From positions 1,736,001 through 1,800,000 of the forward strand of contig JADKIR010000004.1 of assembly GCA_016722655.1 (NCBI GenBank): a DNA stretch of 64,000 nt, written 5' to 3'. This DNA is from Cytophagaceae bacterium. Lineage in GTDB: Bacteria > Bacteroidota > Bacteroidia > Cytophagales > Spirosomataceae. Positions 16,749 to 25,309 of the stretch are shown here, in pieces. Every line of letters begins with the position of its first letter. Position 1 is the stretch's first letter. The translations under genes were made by a program, and so were the position numbers. The notes under the pieces are model-generated. The model worked only from the letters and a program-made list of their open reading frames with translations. It searched no databases and was not told where the DNA came from.

Positions 16749-18808
16749 GCTCAGAATTAGAGTTATTAAAAAAGCGAATCGAAAGAGAAAAAGCCGCCCG
16801 TCAGGAAGCCGAAACTTTGCTTGAAGCGAAGTCATACGAGCTTTATTTGGCCAAAAAAGAGCTTGAAAATGAAATCGAAAGACGGACTACTGAGCTAAAT
16901 AACTTTGAGGAAAAATATCGGAAAGTAATGGAAAACCTTGAACTCGGAATGATCGAGGTTGACACTGAAGACAAAATCACGAAGGTTTATCCAAGTTTTA
17001 TTAAGCTAACCGGTTATACTGATGAAGACCTGCTTGGAAAAATAGCCAAAGATATACTTTTGGCAGACCCGGCATTTCTACAAACTATAAGTAATCAGAA
17101 TTCGAAAAGAAAAGATGGAGAGTCGGGAATATATGAGCTTCCACTAAAAAAGAAAAATGGTGAAGTGATTTGGGTTATTATCAGTGGTTCCCCCATTAAG
17201 GATATTAATGGTAATGTGGTGGGCTCGGTGGGCATTCACTATGACATTACTTACAAAAAACGTACACAGGAGGCTCTCGAACAGGCAAATTATGAAGCCG
17301 AAAAAGCCAGGATGTCTGAGAAGAGGTTTCTGGCTAATATGAGCCATGAGATCAGAACTCCAATTAATGGTATTTTAGGAATGGCTCATTTACTGGCCGA
17401 CACGATGCCTTCGCCTAAGCAATCGGAATATATCAGAGCAATTTTGTATTCGGCTGATATGCTGCAAAATCTGGTATCTGATATTTTGGATATATCGAAA
17501 ATTGAAGCCGGCGAAATGCAGCTAATGGAACAAACGTTTAGTCTCAAAGATTTGATAAGCAGTATTTTACAGACTTTCAGGTTGAGGCTTACCGGCAAAA
17601 ATGTAGAGCTGGATTTTAATTATGATTCAGAAATTGAGAATGAGGTAATCGGCGATTCTACATTTTTAACTCAGATTCTGATGAATCTTCTAAGTAATGC
17701 TGCCAAGTTTACAGAGGTGGGGAAAATAGGTGTGGAAGTAGGGTTGCTCTGCAAATTGGGCGATTATTATATGACCGAAATAAAAGTTTCGGATACCGGA
17801 AAAGGAATACCTGCTAACCAGATTGGTAAAATATTTGACAGTTTTAAACAGGTTGATGAACAGAATAAAAGCAAATATGGTGGTACAGGACTGGGTTTGG
17901 CTATTGTAAAGCAGCTTGTAAACCTCCATGGTGGGGAAATATCGGTAGATAGTGAAGAAGGTAAAGGTTCTACATTTATTTTTACGATGCCACTCAAAGA
18001 TTCTTATCAAAAACCAAAAGATTTGATAGAAATGAGTGAAAATCTGTCAGATACGGTATTTAATGCGAAAATACTTTTGGCAGAAGACAACCTGCTCAAC
18101 CTGAAATATGCCGAGAGCTTACTAACCAAATGGGGCATTGAAGTTCACAAAGCCGAAAATGGCCTTATAGCGTTGCAACTCCATGAAAATCACAAGTTTG
18201 ATTTGATTTTGATGGATATAAGAATGCCGGAATTGGATGGCTATGAAACCACCAAAAAGATAAGGGAAAATGATAAATTAACGCCTATTATTGCTTTAAC
18301 CGCATCAGCAGTTAACGATGAAATAGAGCAGGCAAGGCTATTCGGTATGAACGATATCCTGACCAAGCCTTTCGCACCTAATCAGCTTAAAGCCATGTTG
18401 GGCAAATATTTGTTGGTACAAAAACCTTCCGAAAATAGAAAGATTCAGGAACCGGAAGAAACTACCAACGACTACCTGGAAAAGATCTATGGTAATGATG
18501 TTAGGTATGCCTCCGATATGTTTGAATTGTTTTTGAATACCGTACCGGCTCAAATGCAACAGTTAGAAAACCTGGTAAATGATGCAAAAATTGGTGACAT
18601 TGGGTATCTGGCTCATCAGATGAAGCCATCGTTTTCGATGGTAGGAATTCCAGAGCTCACTACATCTTTTCAAAGTCTTGAAAAACTCGCCAAGAATCAA
18701 TCTGAAATTTTTGAGATTAAAAATGAGTTTAAAACCATAAAAACTCTCTTTGAAAACAAACTCGATTGGATAAAATCAGAATCAGGAAAACTGAAATCAA
18801 AAGCTTAA
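16745..18808 (+). CDS. Hybrid histidine kinase partnered with H-NOX (PAS-HisKA-HATPase-REC-HPT)
   Basis: A 687-residue cytoplasmic kinase without membrane helices. Order: N-terminal coiled coil (1-55, REKAARQEAETLLEAKS), PAS domain (about 56-175), HisKA with His201 in NMSHEIRTPING, HATPase_c with the N box MNLLSNAAKF and G boxes DTGKGI and GGTGLGL, receiver domain (441-555) with Asp491 in LMDIRMPELDG, and a C-terminal HPT domain with His624 in AHQMKPS. The final HPT suggests a multistep phosphorelay to separate receiver proteins. It is translationally coupled to H-NOX, which in other bacteria inhibits its kinase when NO is bound. A terminator follows at 18815. Confidence 0.93.
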   Translation: MSSELELLKKRIEREKAARQEAETLLEAKSYELYLAKKELENEIERRTTELNNFEEKYRKVMENLELGMIEVDTEDKITKVYPSFIKLTGYTDEDLLGKIAKDILLADPAFLQTISNQNSKRKDGESGIYELPLKKKNGEVIWVIISGSPIKDINGNVVGSVGIHYDITYKKRTQEALEQANYEAEKARMSEKRFLANMSHEIRTPINGILGMAHLLADTMPSPKQSEYIRAILYSADMLQNLVSDILDISKIEAGEMQLMEQTFSLKDLISSILQTFRLRLTGKNVELDFNYDSEIENEVIGDSTFLTQILMNLLSNAAKFTEVGKIGVEVGLLCKLGDYYMTEIKVSDTGKGIPANQIGKIFDSFKQVDEQNKSKYGGTGLGLAIVKQLVNLHGGEISVDSEEGKGSTFIFTMPLKDSYQKPKDLIEMSENLSDTVFNAKILLAEDNLLNLKYAESLLTKWGIEVHKAENGLIALQLHENHKFDLILMDIRMPELDGYETTKKIRENDKLTPIIALTASAVNDEIEQARLFGMNDILTKPFAPNQLKAMLGKYLLVQKPSENRKIQEPEETTNDYLEKIYGNDVRYASDMFELFLNTVPAQMQQLENLVNDAKIGDIGYLAHQMKPSFSMVGIPELTTSFQSLEKLAKNQSEIFEIKNEFKTIKTLFENKLDWIKSESGKLKSKA

Positions 18809-18814
18809 TAATCG

Positions 18815-18851
18815 AAAACCAATTTACTTATTTTAAGCAAATTGGTTTTTT
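18815..18851 (+). terminator. Rho-independent terminator of the H-NOX/kinase operon
   Basis: Stem AAAACCAATTT (18815-18825) pairs with AAATTGGTTTT (18839-18849), followed by T residues. It lies seven bases after the kinase stop and closes the two-gene operon. Confidence 0.75.
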
Positions 18852-18930
18852 GCATTTTATATATCCGGTTTTGTAAAAAAAATTCTTTGGTAAAAAAACC
18901 AATTTGGAGAAATCGTTTTTTAGATAATTT

Positions 18931-21396
18931 TCAGTGCCCCAGATTACTGATTTCAACGCACACTTCCTTCATTATTTTTATACAGATATCAAGCTGCTCT
19001 TTGAGTTCGGCTTCATTGATTTCCTGACGACATGAATTTTCGATAACTCTGATGGGCTGTTTCAATGAGTTCACGTGCAACCAGTCAATTGAGGCTTTGA
19101 TTTTGTGGGCAGCCATACAAATGTCATTCCATTGCTTGTTTTTATAGAATTTCTCGAAGTTTTCTATGGTTTCCTGAGTTTGTTTTAAAAACAGATTTTC
19201 CATTTGACTTGCCTGCACCTTATTGCCTTTCATCATCTGAAGCATAAGGTCAGGATTGTAATGGCTGGTACTCATTACCTCTTCGGCTTCATTTTTTATT
19301 TTTCCCGAAAGCGAGAACTCTTCATGAGGCAACAGATGTTTTAATAATATTTTCAAAAGATTTTGCGGCTCAAATGGCTTCAAAATATAGTCATTCATGC
19401 CAACGCTCTTAAATTTCGCCACTTCCTCTTCAACGGTAAGGGCAGTGAGGGCAATTATCGGAATGCTTTTATTTTCTGCTCTTATGAGTTTTGTGGCGGT
19501 AAATCCGTCCATCTCCGGCATTTGAATATCCATCAAAATGGCATCGTAATATTTGGAATTGGATTTTTCGAGACCTATTTTTCCGTTTTCCGCGATTTCA
19601 ACATATATTCCCCAGCCTTCCAGCAATTTTCTTGCAAAAAACTGATTCATAGGGTTATCTTCCACCAACAATATTTGTTTGCCGGCGAGTTTTTTCTCCG
19701 CACTTTGGTCGGTTTCCTGTTCTTCCAGTACGCTCTCGCTTATTTGGAAACCTAAAACAAAATTAAATGTTGAGCCTGTTCCCAATTGACTTTTCACTTT
19801 TAAATCTCCCCCCATTAAGGCTACCAATTCTTTTGAAATACTCAAACCCAGTCCTGTACCACCGTATTTTCTTGAAATAGAGGAATCTTCCTGGGTAAAG
19901 CTATCAAAGACTTTATCTATTTTGTCAGGTGAAATTCCTTTACCTGTGTCTGTAACGCTTATGTCGAGAACCATTGCGTTACGCATACGGGTAATTAGCC
20001 TTGTTTCGATTTGAATATGACCTTTTTCTGTAAATTTAATAGCATTACTGATCAGATTTAGAAGAATCTGACTAATTCTTACAGGGTCACCAACCAACGG
20101 CAGATCGGCACGGTCGTCAAATTTAAGAAACAATCCCAGACCTTTTTCTTCGGCCCTGAATTGGTTGCTATCAACGATGTTACTCAGAATTTTCTTGAGG
20201 TTAAAAGGTACATTTTGCAGGCTCAGTTTTCCTGATTCTATCTTTGCAAAATCAAGAATTCCATTAATAATTCCTCTCAGATTTTCCGAAGAAACACTCA
20301 AAGTATGCACATAGTCGGTTTGCTGAGGTGTAAGCACGGTTTTCTGAATGAGGTTGGTCATGCCCACAATTGCATTGAGCGGAGTATGAATTTCATGCGA
20401 AATCACCGCCATGAATTCCTGTTTTATACGGCCGGCTTCTTCTGCTTTTTCTTTGGCTTCAGTCAGTTTGAGCTCAAATTCTTTACGTTGAGTGATATCG
20501 GTGTTTACAGCAATATAATTTACAAGATTACCATGAGTATCGAAAATTGGCTGTATGGATAGGTCGATCCAATATTTACGGCCTGACTTTGCATAATTCA
20601 AAATTTCTATTCTGAAACTTTCCTTGTTTTTAATTTTTGTGTTAACGATCTCCCTGGTTTTTAAGTCGGTTTCCGGCCCTTGAAGTAAAGATCCCGGCGT
20701 TTTTCCAGCTGCTTCATCAATGGTGTATTCAGTAATCTGGGTAAAAGCTTCGTTAACCCATTCTATTCTGCCAAAAGTATCAGTAATTACAATGGCATTG
20801 TCTGTTTTTTGGGCTACAATTGCCAGTTTCTTGGTTTCGGCCTGATATTTTAATTTTTCATTTGTTTCTTCTATTATGCGGCTGTGTAGTTGACAAGACT
20901 TAAGAGCGATGCTGAATTTCTGGATAACCTTGGCGATTTTTTTTACGGTTTGTTTGTTAAATCCAGTTTTTGATTGATTATTTTCTCTGAAAAATAATTT
21001 GATAAAACCCAGATCAGGTAGGTTGATTATCCAATAGTCGCCTTTGGTTTGTTCATTGGAGTTGTGAGAAAAAACTTTTATATCTTCTTCATTTTCAATC
21101 AATTCACTACCATTAATTTTTATATTTTCGTAAAAATCGGAACTAATTGTTTTCCGTTTTTTAATAAAACTAAAATCAGGATAAGAATAAATCAAATCAA
21201 AAGTAGTTTGTCCGTTTTCTTCCGAATCTTTGTTTTCAAACCATACTGCTCCATAGTCTATGTTTTTTTGCCTGAGCAACACCGACATAAACTCGCCACT
21301 GGTTTTGTGCAGATCAAGTGAGTTTCCTACGGAAAGTGACAGTTCATACAATAAAGCAAACTCCTGAAGAATGGCGTAATTGATTGTACTTCCCAT
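18931..21396 (-). CDS. Hybrid histidine kinase partnered with the FIST protein (GAF-PAS-HisKA-HATPase-REC-HPT)
   Basis: An 821-residue soluble kinase. Residues 1-175 look like a GAF-type sensory domain. A PAS domain follows (about 190-310) with LLQGPETD, as in LOV-type PAS folds but without the photoactive cysteine. HisKA has His334 in ISHEIHTPLNA; HATPase_c has DTGKGI and GGTGLGL boxes. The receiver carries its aspartate in LMDIQMPEMDG, and a C-terminal HPT has His764 in AAHKIKAS. It lies 11 bases after the FIST gene, so FIST probably controls it. Its architecture parallels the H-NOX kinase, suggesting both feed the same receivers. Confidence 0.92.
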   Translation of the reverse strand: MGSTINYAILQEFALLYELSLSVGNSLDLHKTSGEFMSVLLRQKNIDYGAVWFENKDSEENGQTTFDLIYSYPDFSFIKKRKTISSDFYENIKINGSELIENEEDIKVFSHNSNEQTKGDYWIINLPDLGFIKLFFRENNQSKTGFNKQTVKKIAKVIQKFSIALKSCQLHSRIIEETNEKLKYQAETKKLAIVAQKTDNAIVITDTFGRIEWVNEAFTQITEYTIDEAAGKTPGSLLQGPETDLKTREIVNTKIKNKESFRIEILNYAKSGRKYWIDLSIQPIFDTHGNLVNYIAVNTDITQRKEFELKLTEAKEKAEEAGRIKQEFMAVISHEIHTPLNAIVGMTNLIQKTVLTPQQTDYVHTLSVSSENLRGIINGILDFAKIESGKLSLQNVPFNLKKILSNIVDSNQFRAEEKGLGLFLKFDDRADLPLVGDPVRISQILLNLISNAIKFTEKGHIQIETRLITRMRNAMVLDISVTDTGKGISPDKIDKVFDSFTQEDSSISRKYGGTGLGLSISKELVALMGGDLKVKSQLGTGSTFNFVLGFQISESVLEEQETDQSAEKKLAGKQILLVEDNPMNQFFARKLLEGWGIYVEIAENGKIGLEKSNSKYYDAILMDIQMPEMDGFTATKLIRAENKSIPIIALTALTVEEEVAKFKSVGMNDYILKPFEPQNLLKILLKHLLPHEEFSLSGKIKNEAEEVMSTSHYNPDLMLQMMKGNKVQASQMENLFLKQTQETIENFEKFYKNKQWNDICMAAHKIKASIDWLHVNSLKQPIRVIENSCRQEINEAELKEQLDICIKIMKEVCVEISNLGH

Positions 21397-21407
21397 AATT
21401 TTTAATT

Positions 21408-22490
21408 CTAATAAATTGCTGCTGCTACAATTGTTTTGTTATAAAATTCTACATAACCATAACCGGTCGAAGCGATTTCGCCAAGGGTTGAAACTCCATA
21501 TACGGTAGGAGGCACCCCAGCGTTAAGGTTTTTCATGACGCTGAGTTCTTCTTCAAAACGATCTCCCAGATACATCACACGTGTAATACAATCAAAAACC
21601 ATAAGGCATTTACAGTCGCGGTCTTTGTCGGCAGTAGAAAGTGCTACTTCCTGTGCTGCATCAATCAGTGTATCAGGGTCTCCATTTAGAATATATATCA
21701 TCGAATTCTCAGGTATATCGGAAATGCATTCGATATGTCCGTTTTCGTGCAATACATAAGGATCGCGTACCACATATTCTTTGCCGTCTTTGTGAATACC
21801 TATGGGGAACATCTTGGCGATTTCGAAATAGTTTTCATCAGTAAATCTATAATCTGTTTTTTCTTCTATTGCACTTTTATAGATTTCAAATGCAGGCTGC
21901 CAGTTGATTTCCTGAATGATGTTTTTATCAGATGAAGTCACCATAAAAGGTCCCGCAAACATATCCCAACCATGTTTTACGGCCACCATACTTTTGTTTT
22001 CTATCATTGCCAAAACGGCTCCATCCATAAAAATGCCTTCATTGGTAAACAAACAGGGTTTTTGCTCTAATGTAAAATACCCTGCTCCCCCTCCGATTAT
22101 ATTGATATTTGTTCCGACCAAACTATAGATGTTGCGGAAAAGCTCGTCTTTATTGTCCATGAGACCATCAATCAACAAAAAAGCTGTCTGATATTGTGAC
22201 ATGTCTCCCAGTTGCTCTTTGACTGCTTCATCAGACTTGGTAATTGTAACCACTTTTTTTACACCTTTGGCAGGAATAATGATTAAACCAGAGGTATAAT
22301 TATGGGTTTCCATAAATATTGTGGGATAAATGGCTCCAAAAAAATCAATATTGTTTTGGTTCAGGAGCTTGATTAGATCCTCAGCTTCGTGCCCTGAATG
22401 CTCAGCTACAAAAACCAAATGATAACCTGAAGCTGCCTTTAGCTGCTCAAGTGTTGACTGGGTGATATTTTTGATTGATTCGAAATACAT
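21408..22490 (-). CDS. FIST-domain sensor protein (NosP-like)
   Basis: A 360-residue soluble protein with FIST_N (about 20-200) and FIST_C (about 210-345) domains. Visible landmarks are the GGGAGYF turn, KHGWDMFAGPFMVTSSD with His173, and the late VYGVSTLGEI. FIST proteins of the NosP group are haem proteins that bind NO and regulate a neighbouring hybrid kinase, as described for Pseudomonas NosP and NahK. Here too the next gene is a hybrid kinase. Whether this copy binds haem cannot be told from sequence; the haem ligand is not certain. The palindrome at 22599 lies 109 bases upstream. Confidence 0.85.
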   Translation of the reverse strand: MYFESIKNITQSTLEQLKAASGYHLVFVAEHSGHEAEDLIKLLNQNNIDFFGAIYPTIFMETHNYTSGLIIIPAKGVKKVVTITKSDEAVKEQLGDMSQYQTAFLLIDGLMDNKDELFRNIYSLVGTNINIIGGGAGYFTLEQKPCLFTNEGIFMDGAVLAMIENKSMVAVKHGWDMFAGPFMVTSSDKNIIQEINWQPAFEIYKSAIEEKTDYRFTDENYFEIAKMFPIGIHKDGKEYVVRDPYVLHENGHIECISDIPENSMIYILNGDPDTLIDAAQEVALSTADKDRDCKCLMVFDCITRVMYLGDRFEEELSVMKNLNAGVPPTVYGVSTLGEIASTGYGYVEFYNKTIVAAAIY

Positions 22491-22598
22491 ATTTATTTTA
22501 ATAATTATTATTCATATGTGATTCAGAAATCATGCCTATTTGTAAAGTGTTTATAATTAGCGATTTGAATTTGTTCATTTTTCAATAAATGGAAGCTT

Positions 22599-22613
22599 TT
22601 CCAGATTTTGGAA
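22599..22613. promoter_or_regulatory. TTCCA-N5-TGGAA inverted repeat upstream of the FIST operon (site 2)
   Basis: The site reads TTCCAGATTTTGGAA, with the arms extended to TTTTCCA/TGGAAAA. It lies between the regulator stop and the FIST start, 109 bases before the FIST ATG. It differs from site 3 at two central positions only. It is a candidate binding site for the NtrC-type regulator. Confidence 0.6.
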
Positions 22614-22627
22614 AATTCTTACCTCTA

Positions 22628-23998
22628 TTATATTTCCCCGTTTTTTATCATGTTATAAATTGTAGATTTACCCACATCGAGTTTTTCGGCTACAAGCAAA
22701 ACATCCCCGTCGTATTTTTTTAAAAAATGACTGACTATCTTTCGGGTGTATTCCCGAAGGGTTATTTCTTCCAGCAAAAACGCTCCCTCGGGTTTAATAG
22801 AGTTAAAAGTAATGTCCTCTTCGGTTATAACCCCATCTATAGCCATCACACACGAAAGCTCCACAATTGCCTTAAGCTCTCGGATATTTCCCGGATAAGT
22901 GTAGCCCATTAGTTTTTGAGAGGCTTCTTGTGAAAGCTGTAGCCTTGGAAGGCGATTGCGTTTTATAAATTCTTCAATAAAATATTTTGATAGCAATACG
23001 ATGTCATTGCCCCGGTCACGAAGTGGAGGCAGCTGTATGTTGAGACCTAGTAAACGATAGTAAAGGTCTTCCCTGAAATTTCCTTTTTGAACTTCCTCTG
23101 CAAGGTTTCGGTGTGTTGCTACAATTATTCTTACATCTATTTTTACAACCTGATTTCCTCCGACCCGCACTACTTCCTGTTCTTGCAGCACACGTAATAT
23201 TTTTGCCTGCATGGTAGGGTCCATCTCACCAATTTCGTCAAGGAAAAGTGTCCCTCCGGTAGCTTCTTCAAATTTGCCTATACGGCGATTTTGAGCACCC
23301 GTAAATGAGCCCTTTTCATGACCAAACATCTCGCTTTCAACAAGTTCTCTAGGTATTGCAGCCATATTTACGGCCACAAAAGGTTTTTTGCTTCTCGCCG
23401 AATTGTGATGTATGGCCTTGGCTACCAGTTCCTTACCAGTTCCTGTTTCGCCGTAAATCGAAACATTTATCTGGCTGTTTGATGCCTTTTCCATTAAAGA
23501 AAAAACCCGCTGAATACTTGATGAGTTACCTTTAATAATATTACTAAATTCATACTTTTCTCTTACCTCTTCTCTCAGTACCGATATTTCCTCCCTCAAT
23601 TGGTGGGTTTCTTTTACTTTTAAAATGGCATTCCAAAGCCGCTCTTTAGTATTTTCGTCTTTAACAATATAATCATAAGCACCCAACTTGAGCAATTGTA
23701 CCGCTGTTGAAATATCTTCCTGCCCCGAAATGACTATTACCGGAATCTCAGGATAATCTTGTTTGATTTTCTTAAGAATGGTCTCGCCGTCCATATCTGG
23801 CAAAGAATAATCAAGCGTAATTGCCATGGGTTTTTTATACATGCTTTCCAAAAACGATTTCCCGTTTTCAAATCTTTGAATACTGTACTCAGGATTGAGT
23901 GACAGGTGATACTCAAGCATAGCCCCGTAAAAGGCGTCGTCTTCTACAATAAAGATTGTCTGCACGTTTTCCATGGTAATTTGTTTTTTAAAATTCAT
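22628..23998 (-). CDS. NtrC-family response regulator (REC-AAA+-Fis HTH)
   Basis: A 456-residue sigma-54-type activator. The receiver has an acidic pocket in FIVEDDAFYG and its phospho-acceptor in ITLDYSLPDMDG (Asp63 from the first ATG). The AAA+ domain has Walker A GETGTGKE, the sigma-54 contact loop GSFTGA (usual form GAFTGA) and Walker B GGTLFLDEIGEMD. The C-terminal Fis-type helix-turn-helix reads VAEKLDVGKSTIYNMI. A second in-frame ATG at 23974 is equally likely. HnoC of the Shewanella H-NOX network is a regulator of this general kind. The palindrome at 24018 is just upstream, suggesting autoregulation. Confidence 0.93.
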   Translation of the reverse strand: MNFKKQITMENVQTIFIVEDDAFYGAMLEYHLSLNPEYSIQRFENGKSFLESMYKKPMAITLDYSLPDMDGETILKKIKQDYPEIPVIVISGQEDISTAVQLLKLGAYDYIVKDENTKERLWNAILKVKETHQLREEISVLREEVREKYEFSNIIKGNSSSIQRVFSLMEKASNSQINVSIYGETGTGKELVAKAIHHNSARSKKPFVAVNMAAIPRELVESEMFGHEKGSFTGAQNRRIGKFEEATGGTLFLDEIGEMDPTMQAKILRVLQEQEVVRVGGNQVVKIDVRIIVATHRNLAEEVQKGNFREDLYYRLLGLNIQLPPLRDRGNDIVLLSKYFIEEFIKRNRLPRLQLSQEASQKLMGYTYPGNIRELKAIVELSCVMAIDGVITEEDITFNSIKPEGAFLLEEITLREYTRKIVSHFLKKYDGDVLLVAEKLDVGKSTIYNMIKNGEI

Positions 23999-24017
23999 CC
24001 CAAAAACTGTACCAAAA

Positions 24018-24032
24018 TTCCAAAATTTGGAA
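24018..24032. promoter_or_regulatory. TTCCA-N5-TGGAA inverted repeat in the regulator/sugar-transferase divergent gap (site 3)
   Basis: The site reads TTCCAAAATTTGGAA, a perfect 7+1+7 palindrome. It lies 20 bases before the first ATG of the NtrC-type regulator and 113 bases before the start of the REC-sugar transferase, so it could serve both directions. No convincing -24/-12 promoter is visible: TGGTAC-N5-TTGGG on the minus strand at 23999-24014 has the right spacing but lacks the -12 GC. Confidence 0.6.
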
Positions 24033-24144
24033 AAATTGTAAGGATTCTGATTTTTTTAAAATATTGAAAATGAGTTATTTATAAAAAAATGGCACACTTG
24101 GCAATGATTTTGAAAAATGTTTTGCAAATACTTTTTTTAATAAC

Positions 24145-25293
24145 ATGAAGAACAAAATTTTATTAATTGACGACAACGAAATTGTACTTGGATTACTTAG
24201 TCAGGTATTACAGGATCGATTTGATGTTTTTTTAAGTACTTCTCTAAAGGAAGCACAGGAATTATTAGAAAAAGGAGTGATTCCGCAAGCGATCGTGACA
24301 GATTTGTATCTTAAAAACGAAAACGGTAAATCTCTTATTAGCTTTCTGAAAAATGACGAGAAGTTTAAAAGCATTCCGCTGATTGTACTTTCAGGAGACG
24401 AAAAGTCAAATACCCGCATCGAGTGTCTTACTTTAGGAGCCGACGACTACATCGTGAAGCCGTTTCACCCTGAAGAACTCACTGTTAGAATCGAAAAACT
24501 TATTATGAAGTCAGATGCAGATTTTCTGAAAAAGAAAGTTGAAAACATTAATCTTCAAAACCAAATTTCGGTTCCAAATCCTGCTCCATCGTTCAGGAAA
24601 CGTCTTTTTGATATATTCTTGTCGTCACTGGCATTACTAGCCCTATCACCTCTCCTGGTGATAGTGGCTATTTTGATTAAAATTGATTCTAAAGGGCCGG
24701 TATTTTTCTTATCAAAAAGAATAGGCTCAGGTTATAAAGTGTTTGAACTCTACAAATTCAGAACAATGAAAGTGGGTGCCGAAAAAATGATTGCCAACAT
24801 GGGCCATCTTAATATGTACTCAGCACCACAAGAAGAAGAAGCAAAGAAGATAAGTGAAGAAGGTGAATTGATCAATGATGAAGGTTGGCAAAGTGAAGGT
24901 CACCTCCTGGAAAAGAAAAGTGGTGAGTCGGCATATTTGAAATTTAAAGATGACCCGAGAATTACCAAACTGGGCAATTTCCTGAGAAATACCAGTATCG
25001 ATGAACTTCCGCAATTGATTAATATTTTGAAAGGTGATATGTCGATAGTAGGTAACAGACCACTTCCACTGTATGAAGCAGAGAAACTTACAAGTGACCA
25101 GGCTGCTGCAAGATTTTTGGCTCCTGCCGGATTAACCGGCCTTTGGCAGGTATCAAAAAGAGGACGGGGTGAGATGTCGGCCGAAGAACGTCAGGAACTT
25201 GACAACGAATATGCCAAAAATCATGACTGGAAAATGGATATGAAACTGGTAGCCAAGACTTTCCCGGCATTGTTCCAATCAGAAAACGTTTAA
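24145..25293 (+). CDS. Response-regulator receiver domain fused to an exopolysaccharide-priming sugar transferase
   Basis: A 382-residue fusion. Residues 1-125 are a complete receiver domain: Asp9/Asp10 acidic pair in LLIDDNE, phospho-acceptor Asp53 in IVTDLYL, Ser83 in IVLSGDE, and Lys105 in IVKPFHP. From about residue 150 a bacterial sugar transferase of the WcaJ/PglC superfamily follows: FRKRLFDIFLSSLALLALSP (membrane re-entrant helix), LYKFRTMKVGAEK, DDPRITKLGNFLR, SIDELPQLINILKGDMS and GLTGLWQVSKRGRG. Such enzymes transfer a sugar phosphate to undecaprenyl phosphate. All phosphorylation residues are intact, so a kinase could control the enzyme directly. The GT2 gene follows 16 bases later. 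Confidence 0.93.
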   Translation: MKNKILLIDDNEIVLGLLSQVLQDRFDVFLSTSLKEAQELLEKGVIPQAIVTDLYLKNENGKSLISFLKNDEKFKSIPLIVLSGDEKSNTRIECLTLGADDYIVKPFHPEELTVRIEKLIMKSDADFLKKKVENINLQNQISVPNPAPSFRKRLFDIFLSSLALLALSPLLVIVAILIKIDSKGPVFFLSKRIGSGYKVFELYKFRTMKVGAEKMIANMGHLNMYSAPQEEEAKKISEEGELINDEGWQSEGHLLEKKSGESAYLKFKDDPRITKLGNFLRNTSIDELPQLINILKGDMSIVGNRPLPLYEAEKLTSDQAAARFLAPAGLTGLWQVSKRGRGEMSAEERQELDNEYAKNHDWKMDMKLVAKTFPALFQSENV

Positions 25294-25309
25294 AAATCAA
25301 ACATTTGAT

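Noticed and set aside
24090..24103. TGGCACACTTGGCA resembling a sigma-54 promoter before the REC-sugar transferase
   Set aside because: The GG and GC elements are 8 bases apart instead of 10, so it does not fit the -24/-12 spacing.
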